Numbered from the stretch's first letter, positions 1-9,919 are shown. The stretch: 64,000 nt of DNA from Alteromonas sp. 1_MG-2023 (GCF_030547075.1 NZ_JAUOQH010000001.1:406921-470920); one strand, 5' to 3'. Notes: generated by a model not told the origin, from the sequence alone. Program-made: numbers and translations.

Positions 1-202
1 CCTACGCTCATTATCGTAGGAACAGTAGTAAGTTTGCATAAACAACTCAGTTGGTTTGGTGACTAGCTCTCACATTCATTTAAGTGCAATGTAACCCTTA
101 ACTTATTTGTTGCAAATTGCTCGTGTACACCCATACTGAAATACTCAGATAGGTGGCTAGTTGCCACCGATGAATTAGCCCGAGCAAATTGGTATTAACA
201 CA
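1..202. other. Left-edge non-coding region with hairpins
   Basis: I see no gene here. The first 20 bases form a short perfect inverted repeat (CCTACG at 1-6, CGTAGG at 15-20). A GC-rich hairpin GGTGGC-N5-GCCACC lies at 152-168. It is enclosed by a near-perfect long-range pair, CAAATTGCTCG at 113-123 against CGAGCAAATTG at 181-191, with one mismatch. Neither hairpin is followed by a T-run, so they are not typical terminators. They may belong to the leader of the next gene or to the end of a gene outside the window. Confidence 0.4.
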
Positions 203-265
203 GTGGCAATAGCGTCAAGACGTAGGTTTTTAAGAGCAAAGCCAACAAGCCTTTCTTGTAAGAGA

Positions 266-1285
266 ATGCTTAAACCTCTGCTGCACTCCCCATTCCGCCT
301 ATTTGCCTTATCTGACCTGCGCCCTTTCTCGTTGCCACTCTTAAGAGTATTAATGTATCTAATGCTTCTATGTCTGTCGCCTATGGCAGCTTACGCATCA
401 CAGCTTTCCTTCGACAAAACGACTTCACCTACCGAAATTCAGTTTCAGTACCGTTGGACCGATGTACAAGGCAACGAACAACATATTGGATTTACGTTAC
501 CCAGAGGTGCGTTAAATATTGCCCCTACTATGCAAACCAATTACAAACCAGAAATAGCACAGCGCTACGTTATGGTGTCGTTGCAGCAGGAAGCAAGAAA
601 GGTGGACCCTCGAGATGCAATTGTTTCGGTGGCGCAAGAAAACGAAAAAATTAATATTAGTGTGAGATCAAAAAAGCCTGACATGGCCGACAAGATATTT
701 GCACAATTAAAAACGGTGCAGACGACGGCTTATAATGACTACCTAGATAAGCATTACTACACTCGATTCACGACTTTGTTTAACCAACAAGCTGTTAAGC
801 CCGATCACCTTCGCTATGTTGCAGAAACGTATGAAGCTCTTCGGCCCATATCAGAAGCCTTTTACGACAAAATAGATCGCATTGAAAATAACCGTGCTTA
901 TTTACAGCTTTTACTCAGCTGGGTTCAAAGCATTCCTTACGACACGCTGGAAGATAGAGTTGCCAGTAACGGCTCAGGGTTTGCACCGCCTTTAGGGTTA
1001 CTGATGCAAAACAGGGGCGACTGCGATAGCAAAGCGGTGCTGACCAGCGCGTTGGTGCAGGCTTTTCTTCCCTCCACCAGCTTGATCATGGTGTTTTTAC
1101 CTAACCATGCTTTGTTGGGGGTAGCAATTAATGCCGCATCCGAAGATGAAAAACTAGAAGTTGAGGGTAAGACTTACGTGCTTTTTGACCCAACCGGCCC
1201 AGCCCTTATCCCCTTTGGCGATATTTCAGAAGACACCAAACGCTACATCTCAACTGGCCGCTATCAAGTGGAGACAATTGATTGA
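266..1285 (+). CDS. Exported transglutaminase-like cysteine protease-fold protein
   Basis: This is a predicted secreted or periplasmic protein with a transglutaminase-like domain in its C-terminal half. The expected Cys-His-Asp triad is visible in order: Cys in NRGDCDSKA, His in LPNHALLGV and Asp in LFDPTGPAL. A hydrophobic stretch ending in AAYASQ suggests signal peptidase I cleavage. The reading frame is open from 203; the start could be 203, 266 or 353. The ATG at 353 has an AAGAG five bases upstream, but its signal peptide would lack a basic n-region. Proteins of this type have been implicated in proteolysis or peptide cross-link chemistry, but the substrate cannot be told from sequence. 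It stands alone and converges on the PIN-PhoH gene across a hairpin terminator. Confidence 0.7.
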   Translation: MLKPLLHSPFRLFALSDLRPFSLPLLRVLMYLMLLCLSPMAAYASQLSFDKTTSPTEIQFQYRWTDVQGNEQHIGFTLPRGALNIAPTMQTNYKPEIAQRYVMVSLQQEARKVDPRDAIVSVAQENEKINISVRSKKPDMADKIFAQLKTVQTTAYNDYLDKHYYTRFTTLFNQQAVKPDHLRYVAETYEALRPISEAFYDKIDRIENNRAYLQLLLSWVQSIPYDTLEDRVASNGSGFAPPLGLLMQNRGDCDSKAVLTSALVQAFLPSTSLIMVFLPNHALLGVAINAASEDEKLEVEGKTYVLFDPTGPALIPFGDISEDTKRYISTGRYQVETID

Positions 1286-1334
1286 AAAGGTGTTGAATAA
1301 TTAAAGCGTTATAGACCGGTTTAAAATACAAATA

Positions 1335-1380
1335 AAAAAGCGCATTCGGGAGTTAAACCGCAAATGCGCTTCGTTTTGCT
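1335..1380. terminator. Bidirectional intrinsic terminator
   Basis: The 9-bp stem AAGCGCATT (1338-1346) and AATGCGCTT (1363-1371) lies between two convergent genes. An A-run precedes it, which reads as a T-run on the minus strand, and T-rich sequence follows it. It should serve mainly the minus-strand PIN-PhoH gene. Confidence 0.75.
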
Positions 1381-1410
1381 TATTGTATTTTTAGAGTTCG
1401 TATTCGCGTG

Positions 1411-2808
1411 TTACAAGTTCTCTTCTGCAAAGCTGGCTAAACGGCTTCGTACTACCCCATCTAAGTTCAGTGTTGCACTACCGGAGAAGTCTTTGAACTT
1501 CTCTACCAAGTAAGTTAACCCCGACGTTACCGCGCTTAGGTAATTACTGTCGATTTGGGCCAAGTTTCCACCCACAATAATTTTCGTACCCTCACCGCAT
1601 CGGGTGATGATGGTTTTAAGCTGTGACGCAGTTAAATTCTGAGATTCATCCAAAATTACGATAGAATTTTGAATGCTTCGCCCGCGCATAAAGTTAACCG
1701 ACTTATACTGAATATTGGCTTTTTCCATGATGTAATTCATAGAGCCTTTCACGTTTTCATCGTGTTTATGCAACACTTCTAGCGAATCGGTTATTGCCGC
1801 CAGCCAAGGCAACATTTTTTCTTCTTCCGTACCCGGTAAGAAACCAATCGACTCTGCAATTTCTGGTGTGCTACGTGTTACGATAATCTTATCGTACATG
1901 TTGCGCTCCACCACCATTTCAAGGGCTGCTGCAAGCGCTAACAAGGTTTTACCACTTCCTGCCGGCCCACTTAGAATAACTAAGTCGATGTGAGGGTCGA
2001 GCAACGCATGAAGTGCCATTGCTTGACCAATATTCTTAGGCGTTATTCCCCACGCATGACGGCTCATTAAACGCTCATAGCCTAAATCAAGTACTTCTAG
2101 AGAATCACCATTAATGGCTTCAACTATCCCAGCAAAGTCGTTGCTTTCGTCAAGCAAAAACTCGTTAATGTAAGCTTCTGGCAGCATGGCTTTTGGAATA
2201 GTGTGAATGGTGTCACGACCTTCGGTGCGACTGTCTACACTTTTCACTTTGTCCCAGAAGTTGCCTTCAAAACGATGGAACCCCCGAGATAGATATTTAA
2301 TATCGCTAATAAGTTGGTCGGTGCGGTAATCCTCTACATGAGCAAGACCAGCCCCTTTGGCTTTAAGGCGCATGTTGAGGTCTTTGGTAACCAACACCAC
2401 TTGTTGCGGTGCATTCGCTTTTTGTAAATGCAAGGCAACGTTAATAATACGGTTGTCGTTCTCATTACTGGTGAACACTTGCTGCGATTGCGCCATGCCT
2501 AAATCGGTGTAAATAGACAATGAACCTGTGGGCGCTGTTTCACCCGCCCCCATCCCTACCATAGACACGCCCGCCACCATGTTTTCAGGTGAGGCATCGT
2601 GCAGTAAGTCTTCCATTGCACGAATAGATACACGCGCATCTCGGGCAACGTCTTTCTTACTGTCTTTGATGTAGTCTAGTTCTTCGAGCACTGTCATTGG
2701 GACAACGACATCGTGTTCTTTAAAGGAGAGAAATGCGTGAGGTTCATGCAGCAGAATATTAGTATCGAGGACGTATATTTTCGTATCTGGGGAATTTTTT
2801 CTTGGCAT
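1411..2808 (-). CDS. PIN-PhoH ATPase (PhoH2/YlaK type)
   Basis: This 465-residue protein fuses an N-terminal PIN-type ribonuclease domain to a C-terminal PhoH P-loop ATPase domain. In the PIN part the acidic residues are Asp15 in VLDTNILL, the Glu pair in VLEELD (about 42-43) and Asp143 in VTKDLNMR. In the PhoH part Walker A is GPAGSGKT at 281-288 and Walker B is IVILDESQN. Proteins with this layout are described as coupled RNase/RNA helicases, PhoH2 in mycobacteria being the studied case. The ATG has CGGAG seven bases upstream. The gene is monocistronic and divergent from rapA. It differs from the shorter E. coli PhoH and YbeZ, which lack the PIN domain. Confidence 0.9.
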   Translation of the reverse strand: MPRKNSPDTKIYVLDTNILLHEPHAFLSFKEHDVVVPMTVLEELDYIKDSKKDVARDARVSIRAMEDLLHDASPENMVAGVSMVGMGAGETAPTGSLSIYTDLGMAQSQQVFTSNENDNRIINVALHLQKANAPQQVVLVTKDLNMRLKAKGAGLAHVEDYRTDQLISDIKYLSRGFHRFEGNFWDKVKSVDSRTEGRDTIHTIPKAMLPEAYINEFLLDESNDFAGIVEAINGDSLEVLDLGYERLMSRHAWGITPKNIGQAMALHALLDPHIDLVILSGPAGSGKTLLALAAALEMVVERNMYDKIIVTRSTPEIAESIGFLPGTEEEKMLPWLAAITDSLEVLHKHDENVKGSMNYIMEKANIQYKSVNFMRGRSIQNSIVILDESQNLTASQLKTIITRCGEGTKIIVGGNLAQIDSNYLSAVTSGLTYLVEKFKDFSGSATLNLDGVVRSRLASFAEENL

Positions 2809-3178
2809 CCTTCACTCCGGTAATTAAGGCCAGGCACGCAGTAAACTAGCGTGCTAGGAACAGTTCCGCAAAAGGAGAAGAAGTTGTCGCTCGAACAGGA
2901 CTTCCACTCCTTGTCACGTCGACCGAAAAGTGGCAGCAACATAAACACTACCACTTCATACGCTTGCCCAACTAACAATCACAAGCGTTAAATCCACCAT
3001 AATCCAGATTTTAATTATTAGCACTGTTTTTTTTGTTAATAATTTTTCTTACCTCCAAATCTCCCTCCTCCAACCACATTCTTCTGGCCAAGATTAAAAC
3101 GCACAATTGGGCTAGTATTAATGACTTATTAATACACAATGCGTACAATACCGCCCCCGCAAAAAAGGTTGGTGATTT
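2809..3178. other. Divergent promoter region, PIN-PhoH / rapA
   Basis: This 370-base gap must hold both divergent promoters. No convincing gene is present. A T-rich stretch with an AATTATTA/TAATAATT inverted repeat lies at 3013-3044. A cleaner palindrome nearer rapA is listed separately. Confidence 0.5.
3115..3135. promoter_or_regulatory. Palindromic operator-like site before rapA
   Basis: A perfect 8-bp inverted repeat, GTATTAAT-N5-ATTAATAC, lies 44 bases before the rapA start. Its size and position fit a dimeric repressor site overlapping the promoter. The binding protein is unknown. Confidence 0.4.
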
Positions 3179-6007
3179 ATGAGTTCAGGAAATCCGTTTT
3201 CCATTGGTCAGCGTTGGTTAAGTAATACTGAAACCGAATTAGGTTTAGGCGCTGTGATTAGTGTTGATTTTCGCTCAGTTGAAGTGTTTTTCCCTGCCAC
3301 GGGCGAAGCGCGCATGTATACAAAGCAAGATGCTCCACTTACCCGTTTAGTGTTCGATATCGGCGAAACCATAAAGAGCCAAGACGGCTGGCAAATGACT
3401 ATCTCTGAAATTGAAGAGAGTCAGGGGGTTTGCATTTATTTTGGTATTCGTGAAGACACCAAAGCCCAAGTTCGCCTTTCTGAAACCTTGCTTGATCACC
3501 ATATTCGATTAAACCAACCTGAAAAACGCTTGTTCAGCGAGCAACTCGACCACCCTAAATGGTTCGACTTACGTCTTAATGCGTTGAACCACCAATACGA
3601 TTATTTACGTTCTAGCACCTTAGGTTTAGCGGGTGCTCGTATCTCGCTTATTCCCCACCAGCTGCATATTGCCTCTGAAGTGGGTAGCCGTCATGCACCA
3701 CGGGTTTTACTTGCCGATGAAGTTGGTTTGGGTAAAACCATTGAAGCGGCGCTTATTATTCACCAGCAACTGCGCACGGGGCGCGCTCAGCGAGTGCTAA
3801 TTTTAGTACCTGATTCTTTGGTGCATCAGTGGTTGGTTGAAATGCTACGCAGAATTAACCTGCCTTTCGCTATTTTTGATGAAAGCCGATGCGAAGCCTT
3901 AGATGATGACGGGGAAACTAACCCGTTTGAGAACGATCAGTTAGTGCTATGTAGCATCGACTTTTTGAGTCAAAGTGAAAAACGTCAGCAACAAATTCAA
4001 GCGGCCTCATGGGATTTAATGGTAGTTGATGAAGCCCATCACCTTGCATGGTCTGCAGATGCCCCTTCTGCTGAATACACCTGTGTGGAAGCGTTAGCTA
4101 ATGAAACCCCTGGGGTATTGTTATTGACCGCAACACCAGACCAACTTGGTCACGAAAGCCATTTTGCTCGGTTGCGATTACTCGACCCAGCTCGCTTTCA
4201 TAGTTACGAAGCGTTTTTAACCGAAGAGTCGCGTTACAGTCAGCTTGCTGACGCGGTAGCGCCTTTGCTTTCTGACACCACGCCGGATGAAAAGCAGCAA
4301 ACAAAGCTAACCGACTTCGCCCCAGATGTGATGGAAAATGCTGGTGATTTAACCCAGCCTGAAGCTCGCCGAGAATTGGTACATCAGCTTATTGATTGCC
4401 ACGGTACTGGCAGAATGCTGTTTAGAAACCGCAGAGCCAATATTGAAGGCTTCCCTGACCGCGTATTGCTTGGCTACCAACTTGAACTGCCAGAGGTATA
4501 TGAAAGTGCAGTAACCGGTGGTGATTTAACCCATGCGTTATACCCTGAACGTATGCCAAGCGTGGTGAATAGCTGGATGGATGAAGATCCTCGGGTTGGT
4601 TGGTTACTTGATTTTATGCAGTCGGTAAAACCGGAAAAAATACTACTGATTTGTGCCAGTGCGCGCACCGCACAAGAACTTGGTGAAGTCATTCGCACTC
4701 AAACCGGTGTACGTCATAGCGTATTCCACGAAGGCATGACCATTGTTGAGCGAGACAAAGCCGCTCATTATTTCTCTGATGAAGAAGACGGCGCACAAAT
4801 ATTACTGTGTAGCGAAATTGGTAGTGAAGGTCGTAACTTCCAGTTTGCCCATCATTTGGTATTGTTCGATTTACCAGTAACACCCGACTTACTTGAACAA
4901 CGAATTGGACGCTTAGATCGTATTGGTCAAACTCAAACCGTGGAAATTCACGTGCCTTATTTGAAAAACACCGCTCAGCATGTGTTGGTGGATTGGTATC
5001 ATGAAGGGCTGAATGCGTTCGAGAAAACCTGCCCCACAGGCTCAGGCGTGTTTGACGACGTAAAAACCTTGTTAATTGGCGCGTGTTTGCACCCTCACGA
5101 TCTTCATACCCGTGATGAACTTATTAACTTAAGTACCACGTTAAATAGTCAGTTAGTGGCTCAGTTGGAAGCCGGCCGTGACCGTTTATTAGAACTTAAT
5201 GCCTCTGGTGAAGGTCGCGTTGAACAGTTACTTGAAGACATTATATTGCTTGATAACTCACAAGATTTATCACGCTTTATGGGCCGTTTGTTCGATGCTA
5301 TTGGGGTTCAGCAAGAAGAAAAAGGCAGCGATTGCTTTATTCTAATGCCTACCGAGTCTATGGTTGCCCAGCTGCCAGGTCTTGACCCTGAAGGCATGAC
5401 GGTAACCTATAAACGCCGGGTTGCTACCACTTTAGAAAATGTGCAATTTTTAAGTTGGGATCACCCTCTTGTACATACCGCTATCGATTTAGTGCTAAGT
5501 GATGTACATGGTAAAAGCAGCATTGGTTTTATTGCTGATCCGGACTTACCTAAGGGTGCTTACTGGTTAGAGGCGTTATTTGTGCTAGATGCAAACGCCC
5601 CTAAAGCACTTCAGCTTGGGCGTTTCTTACCGCAAACGCCACTGCGCATTTGTTTAGATGCACAAGGCAACCAAGTTGATTTAACCTTTGAGATAAAGCG
5701 TAAAGTGAACCGCAAAATTTCTCATCAGCTGATAAAAGCGCTGCAACAGCCGCTTACGTTAGCGATTGAGAACAGCCGCAAATTGGCACATCAACAGGCG
5801 AATCAAAAGCTACACGATGCACTGCAAGACATGCACAAAACCCTAAACAGTGAGATTCAGCGTTTAGTCGATTTGCAAAAGCGTAACCCGTCAGTGCGTG
5901 ACAGTGAAATTGAGTTTATTGAAAATCAAATGAACGCGTTAGACAAAGTAATACAAGGTGCTGACGTGCAGTTTGACGCCCTTCGATTGGTAGTGAACAA
6001 CCCTTAA
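3179..6007 (+). CDS. rapA: RNA polymerase-associated Swi2/Snf2 ATPase RapA
   Basis: RapA recycles stalled or post-termination RNA polymerase using ATP hydrolysis. The 942-residue length is close to the E. coli protein (968). N-terminal Tudor-like segments precede the helicase core. Walker A is DEVGLGKT at about 180-187 and the DEAH box is at 284-287. The second RecA lobe contains the conserved RIGRLDRIGQ motif. The long C-terminal region of the family is complete. The stop codon overlaps the rluA start by one base (6007), so the two genes are translationally coupled. The rapA-rluA neighbourhood is conserved in gammaproteobacteria, including E. coli, although the gene order differs there. Confidence 0.97.
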   Translation: MSSGNPFSIGQRWLSNTETELGLGAVISVDFRSVEVFFPATGEARMYTKQDAPLTRLVFDIGETIKSQDGWQMTISEIEESQGVCIYFGIREDTKAQVRLSETLLDHHIRLNQPEKRLFSEQLDHPKWFDLRLNALNHQYDYLRSSTLGLAGARISLIPHQLHIASEVGSRHAPRVLLADEVGLGKTIEAALIIHQQLRTGRAQRVLILVPDSLVHQWLVEMLRRINLPFAIFDESRCEALDDDGETNPFENDQLVLCSIDFLSQSEKRQQQIQAASWDLMVVDEAHHLAWSADAPSAEYTCVEALANETPGVLLLTATPDQLGHESHFARLRLLDPARFHSYEAFLTEESRYSQLADAVAPLLSDTTPDEKQQTKLTDFAPDVMENAGDLTQPEARRELVHQLIDCHGTGRMLFRNRRANIEGFPDRVLLGYQLELPEVYESAVTGGDLTHALYPERMPSVVNSWMDEDPRVGWLLDFMQSVKPEKILLICASARTAQELGEVIRTQTGVRHSVFHEGMTIVERDKAAHYFSDEEDGAQILLCSEIGSEGRNFQFAHHLVLFDLPVTPDLLEQRIGRLDRIGQTQTVEIHVPYLKNTAQHVLVDWYHEGLNAFEKTCPTGSGVFDDVKTLLIGACLHPHDLHTRDELINLSTTLNSQLVAQLEAGRDRLLELNASGEGRVEQLLEDIILLDNSQDLSRFMGRLFDAIGVQQEEKGSDCFILMPTESMVAQLPGLDPEGMTVTYKRRVATTLENVQFLSWDHPLVHTAIDLVLSDVHGKSSIGFIADPDLPKGAYWLEALFVLDANAPKALQLGRFLPQTPLRICLDAQGNQVDLTFEIKRKVNRKISHQLIKALQQPLTLAIENSRKLAHQQANQKLHDALQDMHKTLNSEIQRLVDLQKRNPSVRDSEIEFIENQMNALDKVIQGADVQFDALRLVVNNP

Positions 6008-6834
6008 TGGCTAATCCAGCGTTTGTTTACAACCCGCCCTTACAGCCCTATTTAACCATTCTCTACCAAGATGATGACATCTTGGTAGCGAATAAGCCCA
6101 GCGGCTTGTTAAGTGTGCCAGGTAAGGCACAAGAACATAAAGACTCACTTATTAGCAGAGTAAAGACCGTGTTCCCCACTGCCACTGTGGTGCACAGGCT
6201 TGATATGGCGACATCGGGCATTATGGTGATGGCGCTCAATAAAGAAAGCCATCGGCATATATCAAAGCAATTTGAATTACGTAAAACCAAGAAGCGCTAT
6301 TTTGCCCGTGTTTTCGGTAACGTTAAAGACACTAGCGGGGAAGTGAGCTTACCCCTTATTTGTGATTGGCCTAACCGCCCTAAGCAAATGGTGGATTATG
6401 AGCGAGGCAAAAAAGCCCTTACCCATTATGAAGTGGTAGACGTAACGCCTGCCAAATCACATCGAACGGTTAATTCAAAAAATGTTGATAGCTTTGATAC
6501 TAGTCTCGTTGCTAGCTCCGCCATTGGCTCTGTAGCGGGCGAGAAGAACGAAATTACCATAGCTGGCAATGAAACCGAAACCCTCGTAGCTTTGTACCCC
6601 GTTACAGGGCGCTCCCATCAATTGCGGGTGCATATGCTTGAGTTAGGCCATCCTATCTTAGGTGATAGGCTGTATGCGCATTCTGAAGCGCTAAGTATGG
6701 CTGAACGATTACAGTTGCATGCAGAAAGCCTGAGCTTCGCGCATCCTGCATCTGAAGATTGGTTAACGTTTCAAACGCCTATTCCGTTTACGGGTTATTC
6801 CCACTACTCACCTGCCCCTCTTTCTATAGACTAA
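6007..6834 (+). CDS. rluA: Dual-specificity 23S rRNA/tRNA pseudouridine synthase RluA
   Basis: RluA converts uridine to pseudouridine at 23S rRNA position 746 and at position 32 of some tRNAs. The catalytic motif HRLDMATSG with its Asp is present near residue 62, and the closing motif GRSHQLRVHM is intact. At 275 residues it is about 55 longer than the E. coli protein. The excess is an insertion of low conservation, rich in Ser, Val and Ala (about residues 155-192), placed before the C-terminal motif. This is probably a surface loop. The start overlaps the rapA stop. Confidence 0.93.
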   Translation: MANPAFVYNPPLQPYLTILYQDDDILVANKPSGLLSVPGKAQEHKDSLISRVKTVFPTATVVHRLDMATSGIMVMALNKESHRHISKQFELRKTKKRYFARVFGNVKDTSGEVSLPLICDWPNRPKQMVDYERGKKALTHYEVVDVTPAKSHRTVNSKNVDSFDTSLVASSAIGSVAGEKNEITIAGNETETLVALYPVTGRSHQLRVHMLELGHPILGDRLYAHSEALSMAERLQLHAESLSFAHPASEDWLTFQTPIPFTGYSHYSPAPLSID

Positions 6835-6842
6835 GCTTTATG

Positions 6843-6868
6843 GCTCTATCTACCACAGAGCTTTTAGT
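6843..6868 (+). terminator. Weak terminator-like hairpin after rluA
   Basis: A GCTCT/AGAGC stem (6843-6847 with 6857-6861) is followed by TTTTAGTT. The stem is only five base pairs, so the call is tentative. Confidence 0.35.
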
Positions 6869-7006
6869 TAAGGGTTTTCAATTAAGTGCATTTAATTAAG
6901 TAAGTTTAGTTAGGTGCGTTTAGTTAGCGAAAATATTCAGAGTTCTCACTGAAGTTTTTAAAGGCTTAGCCGATAATATTACCGTTGAACAGTTTATCGG
7001 TATGCC

Positions 7007-7864
7007 ATGTTACGCTTATTTATTAGCACGCTCGTGGTGGGTTGCAGTTTTAGCTTTTTATTTTCCATGGGGCCTTTTGCGTCTTGTGCGCAAGCCCAAA
7101 GCTTGTACGAAGATATTACCCACGCTTTTTTACCAGAAGACATTACTTATGTGATGGCTGGGGAAATCCGTGTGCCTATTTTTGAGAGTTCATCTGCATT
7201 GCCGGTTTCTCGCGGTGTGGCCATTATTTTAGCCGATGCCTCTCCTTCAGGGCTTTCTATTAGGGATGCTCGTCACCTCGCCAGCCTACTCAATGAAAAA
7301 GGATGGCATGCGGTAGTTAGCCCAGTTTCATTTGCGCTTGAAGAAGAGCCTGACCTTCCCGTAGAAGAAGCCACTCACCCAAAAGCCGACAGCCGACTTC
7401 AACAGCTAAATTATGTAACGGCTAGTCAGCATCTCACAACACTGATGAATGCACTTAATACCCATCTTGAAAGCCATCAAGGCTTCAGAATGAATATCGC
7501 CTATGGCATGCAGGCAGCACAAATGCTCGATTTAGGCTCAAAAGGGATTATCCCATCTCCTGATACCTTGGTTACCATTGCGCCTTTTTGGCCCAATGTT
7601 GATATAAACCGCAGCGTGCCTGAATTTATTGCTGGCACAGAATTCCCTGTTTTAGATTTATCAATTAACGATACCAATCCATGGGCAACCCAAACAGAAG
7701 TGAAACGAAAACAACTTGCCGCCACTTCCCTCAAGCTCCATTACCGACAACAGTCTCTCGCCACGCAAAATTCAACCTTTGGTCTAATGGAAAATGAAAA
7801 TAGCGCGAATATTCAATTAATTGGTGCAAATATCCTTGGATGGGCGCAATATTTAGGCTGGTAA
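7007..7864 (+). CDS. DUF3530-like exported protein
   Basis: This 285-residue protein has an N-terminal hydrophobic segment ending ASCAQAQS, consistent with a cleaved signal peptide and periplasmic location. The body resembles the DUF3530 family, distant alpha/beta-hydrolase-fold proteins of unknown function: an N-terminal LPEDITYVMAGE segment, a strand RGVAIILADAS, and a later segment MNIAYGMQAAQ where hydrolases carry the nucleophile elbow. I do not see a clear GxSxG serine, so catalysis is doubtful. It is probably a single-gene unit. The family assignment is from recognisable layout and was not searched. Confidence 0.65.
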   Translation: MLRLFISTLVVGCSFSFLFSMGPFASCAQAQSLYEDITHAFLPEDITYVMAGEIRVPIFESSSALPVSRGVAIILADASPSGLSIRDARHLASLLNEKGWHAVVSPVSFALEEEPDLPVEEATHPKADSRLQQLNYVTASQHLTTLMNALNTHLESHQGFRMNIAYGMQAAQMLDLGSKGIIPSPDTLVTIAPFWPNVDINRSVPEFIAGTEFPVLDLSINDTNPWATQTEVKRKQLAATSLKLHYRQQSLATQNSTFGLMENENSANIQLIGANILGWAQYLGW

Positions 7865-7999
7865 TTGCAACCTAAACCATTTAGTCTAATTTGCAGCTTA
7901 AAACAGTGCCTTATCTCAAGTGGGCTTTTTCTCTCGAGGTATCACTGAATATTCTGACTATAATTCATTTTAATCTTATTTAACGGCGGCTGTGTGTCT

Positions 8000-8323
8000 A
8001 TGACTGTTCAATCATTCGTAAACAAAAAAGCCAAGCAGCTGTGTTTTTATCTGAGGTCCTTTTGGCAAGGAGAGCTACCCGTCGAGGAGATTGAGCTATT
8101 CTTCTGGGATAGCATGGAAGAGTGGGGGCAGATAGAATACACATTTACCCAACCTTATACGTATAAGGAGCGGGTGTTTTGGCATTTGCTTCATCAAGTC
8201 CATTTTTGGCAAGAAGATAAATTGCGTTCAGATCAATATCTCGTCGATGAGTTGATGAATTGCGTATTATATTTGGAAGGTAAGGGGCATTGCCCTATCG
8301 ATTGTGTCGGTATTCGACCGTAA
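8000..8323 (+). CDS. Small conserved-looking protein of unknown function
   Basis: I do not recognise this 107-residue protein. It is rich in aromatic residues, with Trp in SFWQGELP, FFWDS, EEWGQ, FWHLL and HFWQE. No signal peptide or membrane segment is visible, so it is probably cytosolic. The ATG at 8000 is chosen; a GTG at 7994 is in frame. Regular codon use and lack of competing frames support a real gene. Confidence 0.6.
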   Translation: MTVQSFVNKKAKQLCFYLRSFWQGELPVEEIELFFWDSMEEWGQIEYTFTQPYTYKERVFWHLLHQVHFWQEDKLRSDQYLVDELMNCVLYLEGKGHCPIDCVGIRP

Positions 8324-8456
8324 TCTCTATTCTTTAGCTGCTAACTCTTATTTGTTAAATAAGTAATAATTCCATTCTTTGTCGCTCGTTTTCATTGAAA
8401 CTCTAGCGTGATCATGGCTCAATACATAACGATCACGCTTTGGCCATGGAACGCAT

Positions 8457-9785
8457 TTGTTAGACTCTCTTAAAACTTATCACGATCGACGTTACCTCAG
8501 TATTTTTCTTTTTGGCATTACCAGTGGCTTTCCATGGATCTTAATTGGTTCAGTACTCTCAGCCTGGCTAAAGGATGAAGGCCTCTCCCGCTCTGCCATT
8601 GGTTTGTTTGGCGCTATATTTGCGGTGTACTCATTTAATTTCCTCTGGTCTCCGTTAATTGACCGAGTAAAACCTCGCTTTCTTGGCCAACGGCGAGGTT
8701 GGATTTTCATTATGCAAGGCGGCATTACTTTGTGTTGTGGATTAATGACGCAGCTATCCGCTCAAAGCCACTTATTTTACCTAGCATTGGTCGGCTTACT
8801 CATTGCTATATTTTCATCTACCCAAGATATCGCTATTGATGGTTATCGCATTGATGTTATAGAAGCGAATGATAATGATGGCTTATCGGCAGCCTCGTCT
8901 GTGGCTACCGCAGGCTGGTGGACAGGATACGGTGGACTTGGTGCCATTCCGTTTTTTATTGCCGATAACAGCAGTTGGTATTGGCCTGATATTTACGGCT
9001 TGCTGGCCCTCTTCATGCTAGTACTCATGATTACGACACTGTTTGCTAAAGAACCAGACATAGATCGTGATTTATTGCGTAGTCAAGTGATGGGGAATTC
9101 TATACAAGGCAATACAGACGAAGGTTCTGCTAAAATAGCCTTTTGGTTTAAACAAACCATACAGGCCCCTTTTTCAGAGTTTTTCTCCCGTAATGGGGTG
9201 AAGCTCGCTTTATCGTTTTTGCTGTTTATCTTTCTGTTTAAAATTGGGGAAGCTTTCTTAGGCAGGATGAGTATCGTTTTTTACAAAGAAATCGGTTTTA
9301 CGAATAGCGATATTGGCACCTACTCAAAGCTGCTTAACTGGTGGGTGACTATTATATTTGCGCTAATTGGTGGTCTGGTCAACATTCGCTATGGCATTTA
9401 TAAAGGTTTGATGACAGCGGGCATCGCTATGGCGGCCTCAAACCTCATGTTTTCACTTATTGCCACTACCGGGCCTGATGTAAAACTTCTTGCCGCTGCG
9501 GTCATCATCGATGGATTTACTGCAGCCTGGAGTACAGTTGCCATGGTGGCGTTTATATCTTTACTGTGTAATCGCGCCTTTAGTGCCACGCAATATGCCT
9601 TAATGGCATCGTTAAGCGTGGCTGGTAGAACGTTAGTAGCCTCTAGTAGTGGCTTTGTAGTTGATTATCTAGATGGGAATTGGAGCCAGTTTTTTATCGT
9701 TACCGCCCTTATGGTTATACCTAGCCTACTCTTTTTACATAATATTCGAGACAAAATAACAGACTTAGAAAAATCAAAAACATAG
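8457..9785 (+). CDS. AmpG-like MFS transporter
   Basis: This 442-residue polytopic membrane protein has about 12-14 hydrophobic segments. It carries features of the AmpG/SLC33 branch of the major facilitator superfamily: GFPWILIGSVLSAWL in the first segment, RRGW in the loop after the second or third segment, and SSTQDIAIDGYRID in the fourth region. AmpG imports anhydro-muropeptides from the periplasm for cell-wall recycling, but relatives carry other substrates. The start appears to be a TTG at 8457, since no in-frame ATG or GTG precedes the first conserved segment. No recycling enzyme is adjacent. Confidence 0.8.
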   Translation: MLDSLKTYHDRRYLSIFLFGITSGFPWILIGSVLSAWLKDEGLSRSAIGLFGAIFAVYSFNFLWSPLIDRVKPRFLGQRRGWIFIMQGGITLCCGLMTQLSAQSHLFYLALVGLLIAIFSSTQDIAIDGYRIDVIEANDNDGLSAASSVATAGWWTGYGGLGAIPFFIADNSSWYWPDIYGLLALFMLVLMITTLFAKEPDIDRDLLRSQVMGNSIQGNTDEGSAKIAFWFKQTIQAPFSEFFSRNGVKLALSFLLFIFLFKIGEAFLGRMSIVFYKEIGFTNSDIGTYSKLLNWWVTIIFALIGGLVNIRYGIYKGLMTAGIAMAASNLMFSLIATTGPDVKLLAAAVIIDGFTAAWSTVAMVAFISLLCNRAFSATQYALMASLSVAGRTLVASSSGFVVDYLDGNWSQFFIVTALMVIPSLLFLHNIRDKITDLEKSKT

Positions 9786-9919
9786 GTGCAAATAATATTG
9801 CAATAACTGGTTTCCCATCTACAGTTAAACTATTCCGCATACGACTATAATTATGAGGATGTAAGCGCGTTAAAGTATTAATCGGTTGCCTAGCTTAGGT
9901 GTTGTAGCAGGGAGTGGCT

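Noticed and set aside
2694..2978. A 94-residue frame across the PIN-PhoH start region
   Set aside because: It overlaps the 5' end of a clear gene in another frame and has no recognisable features.
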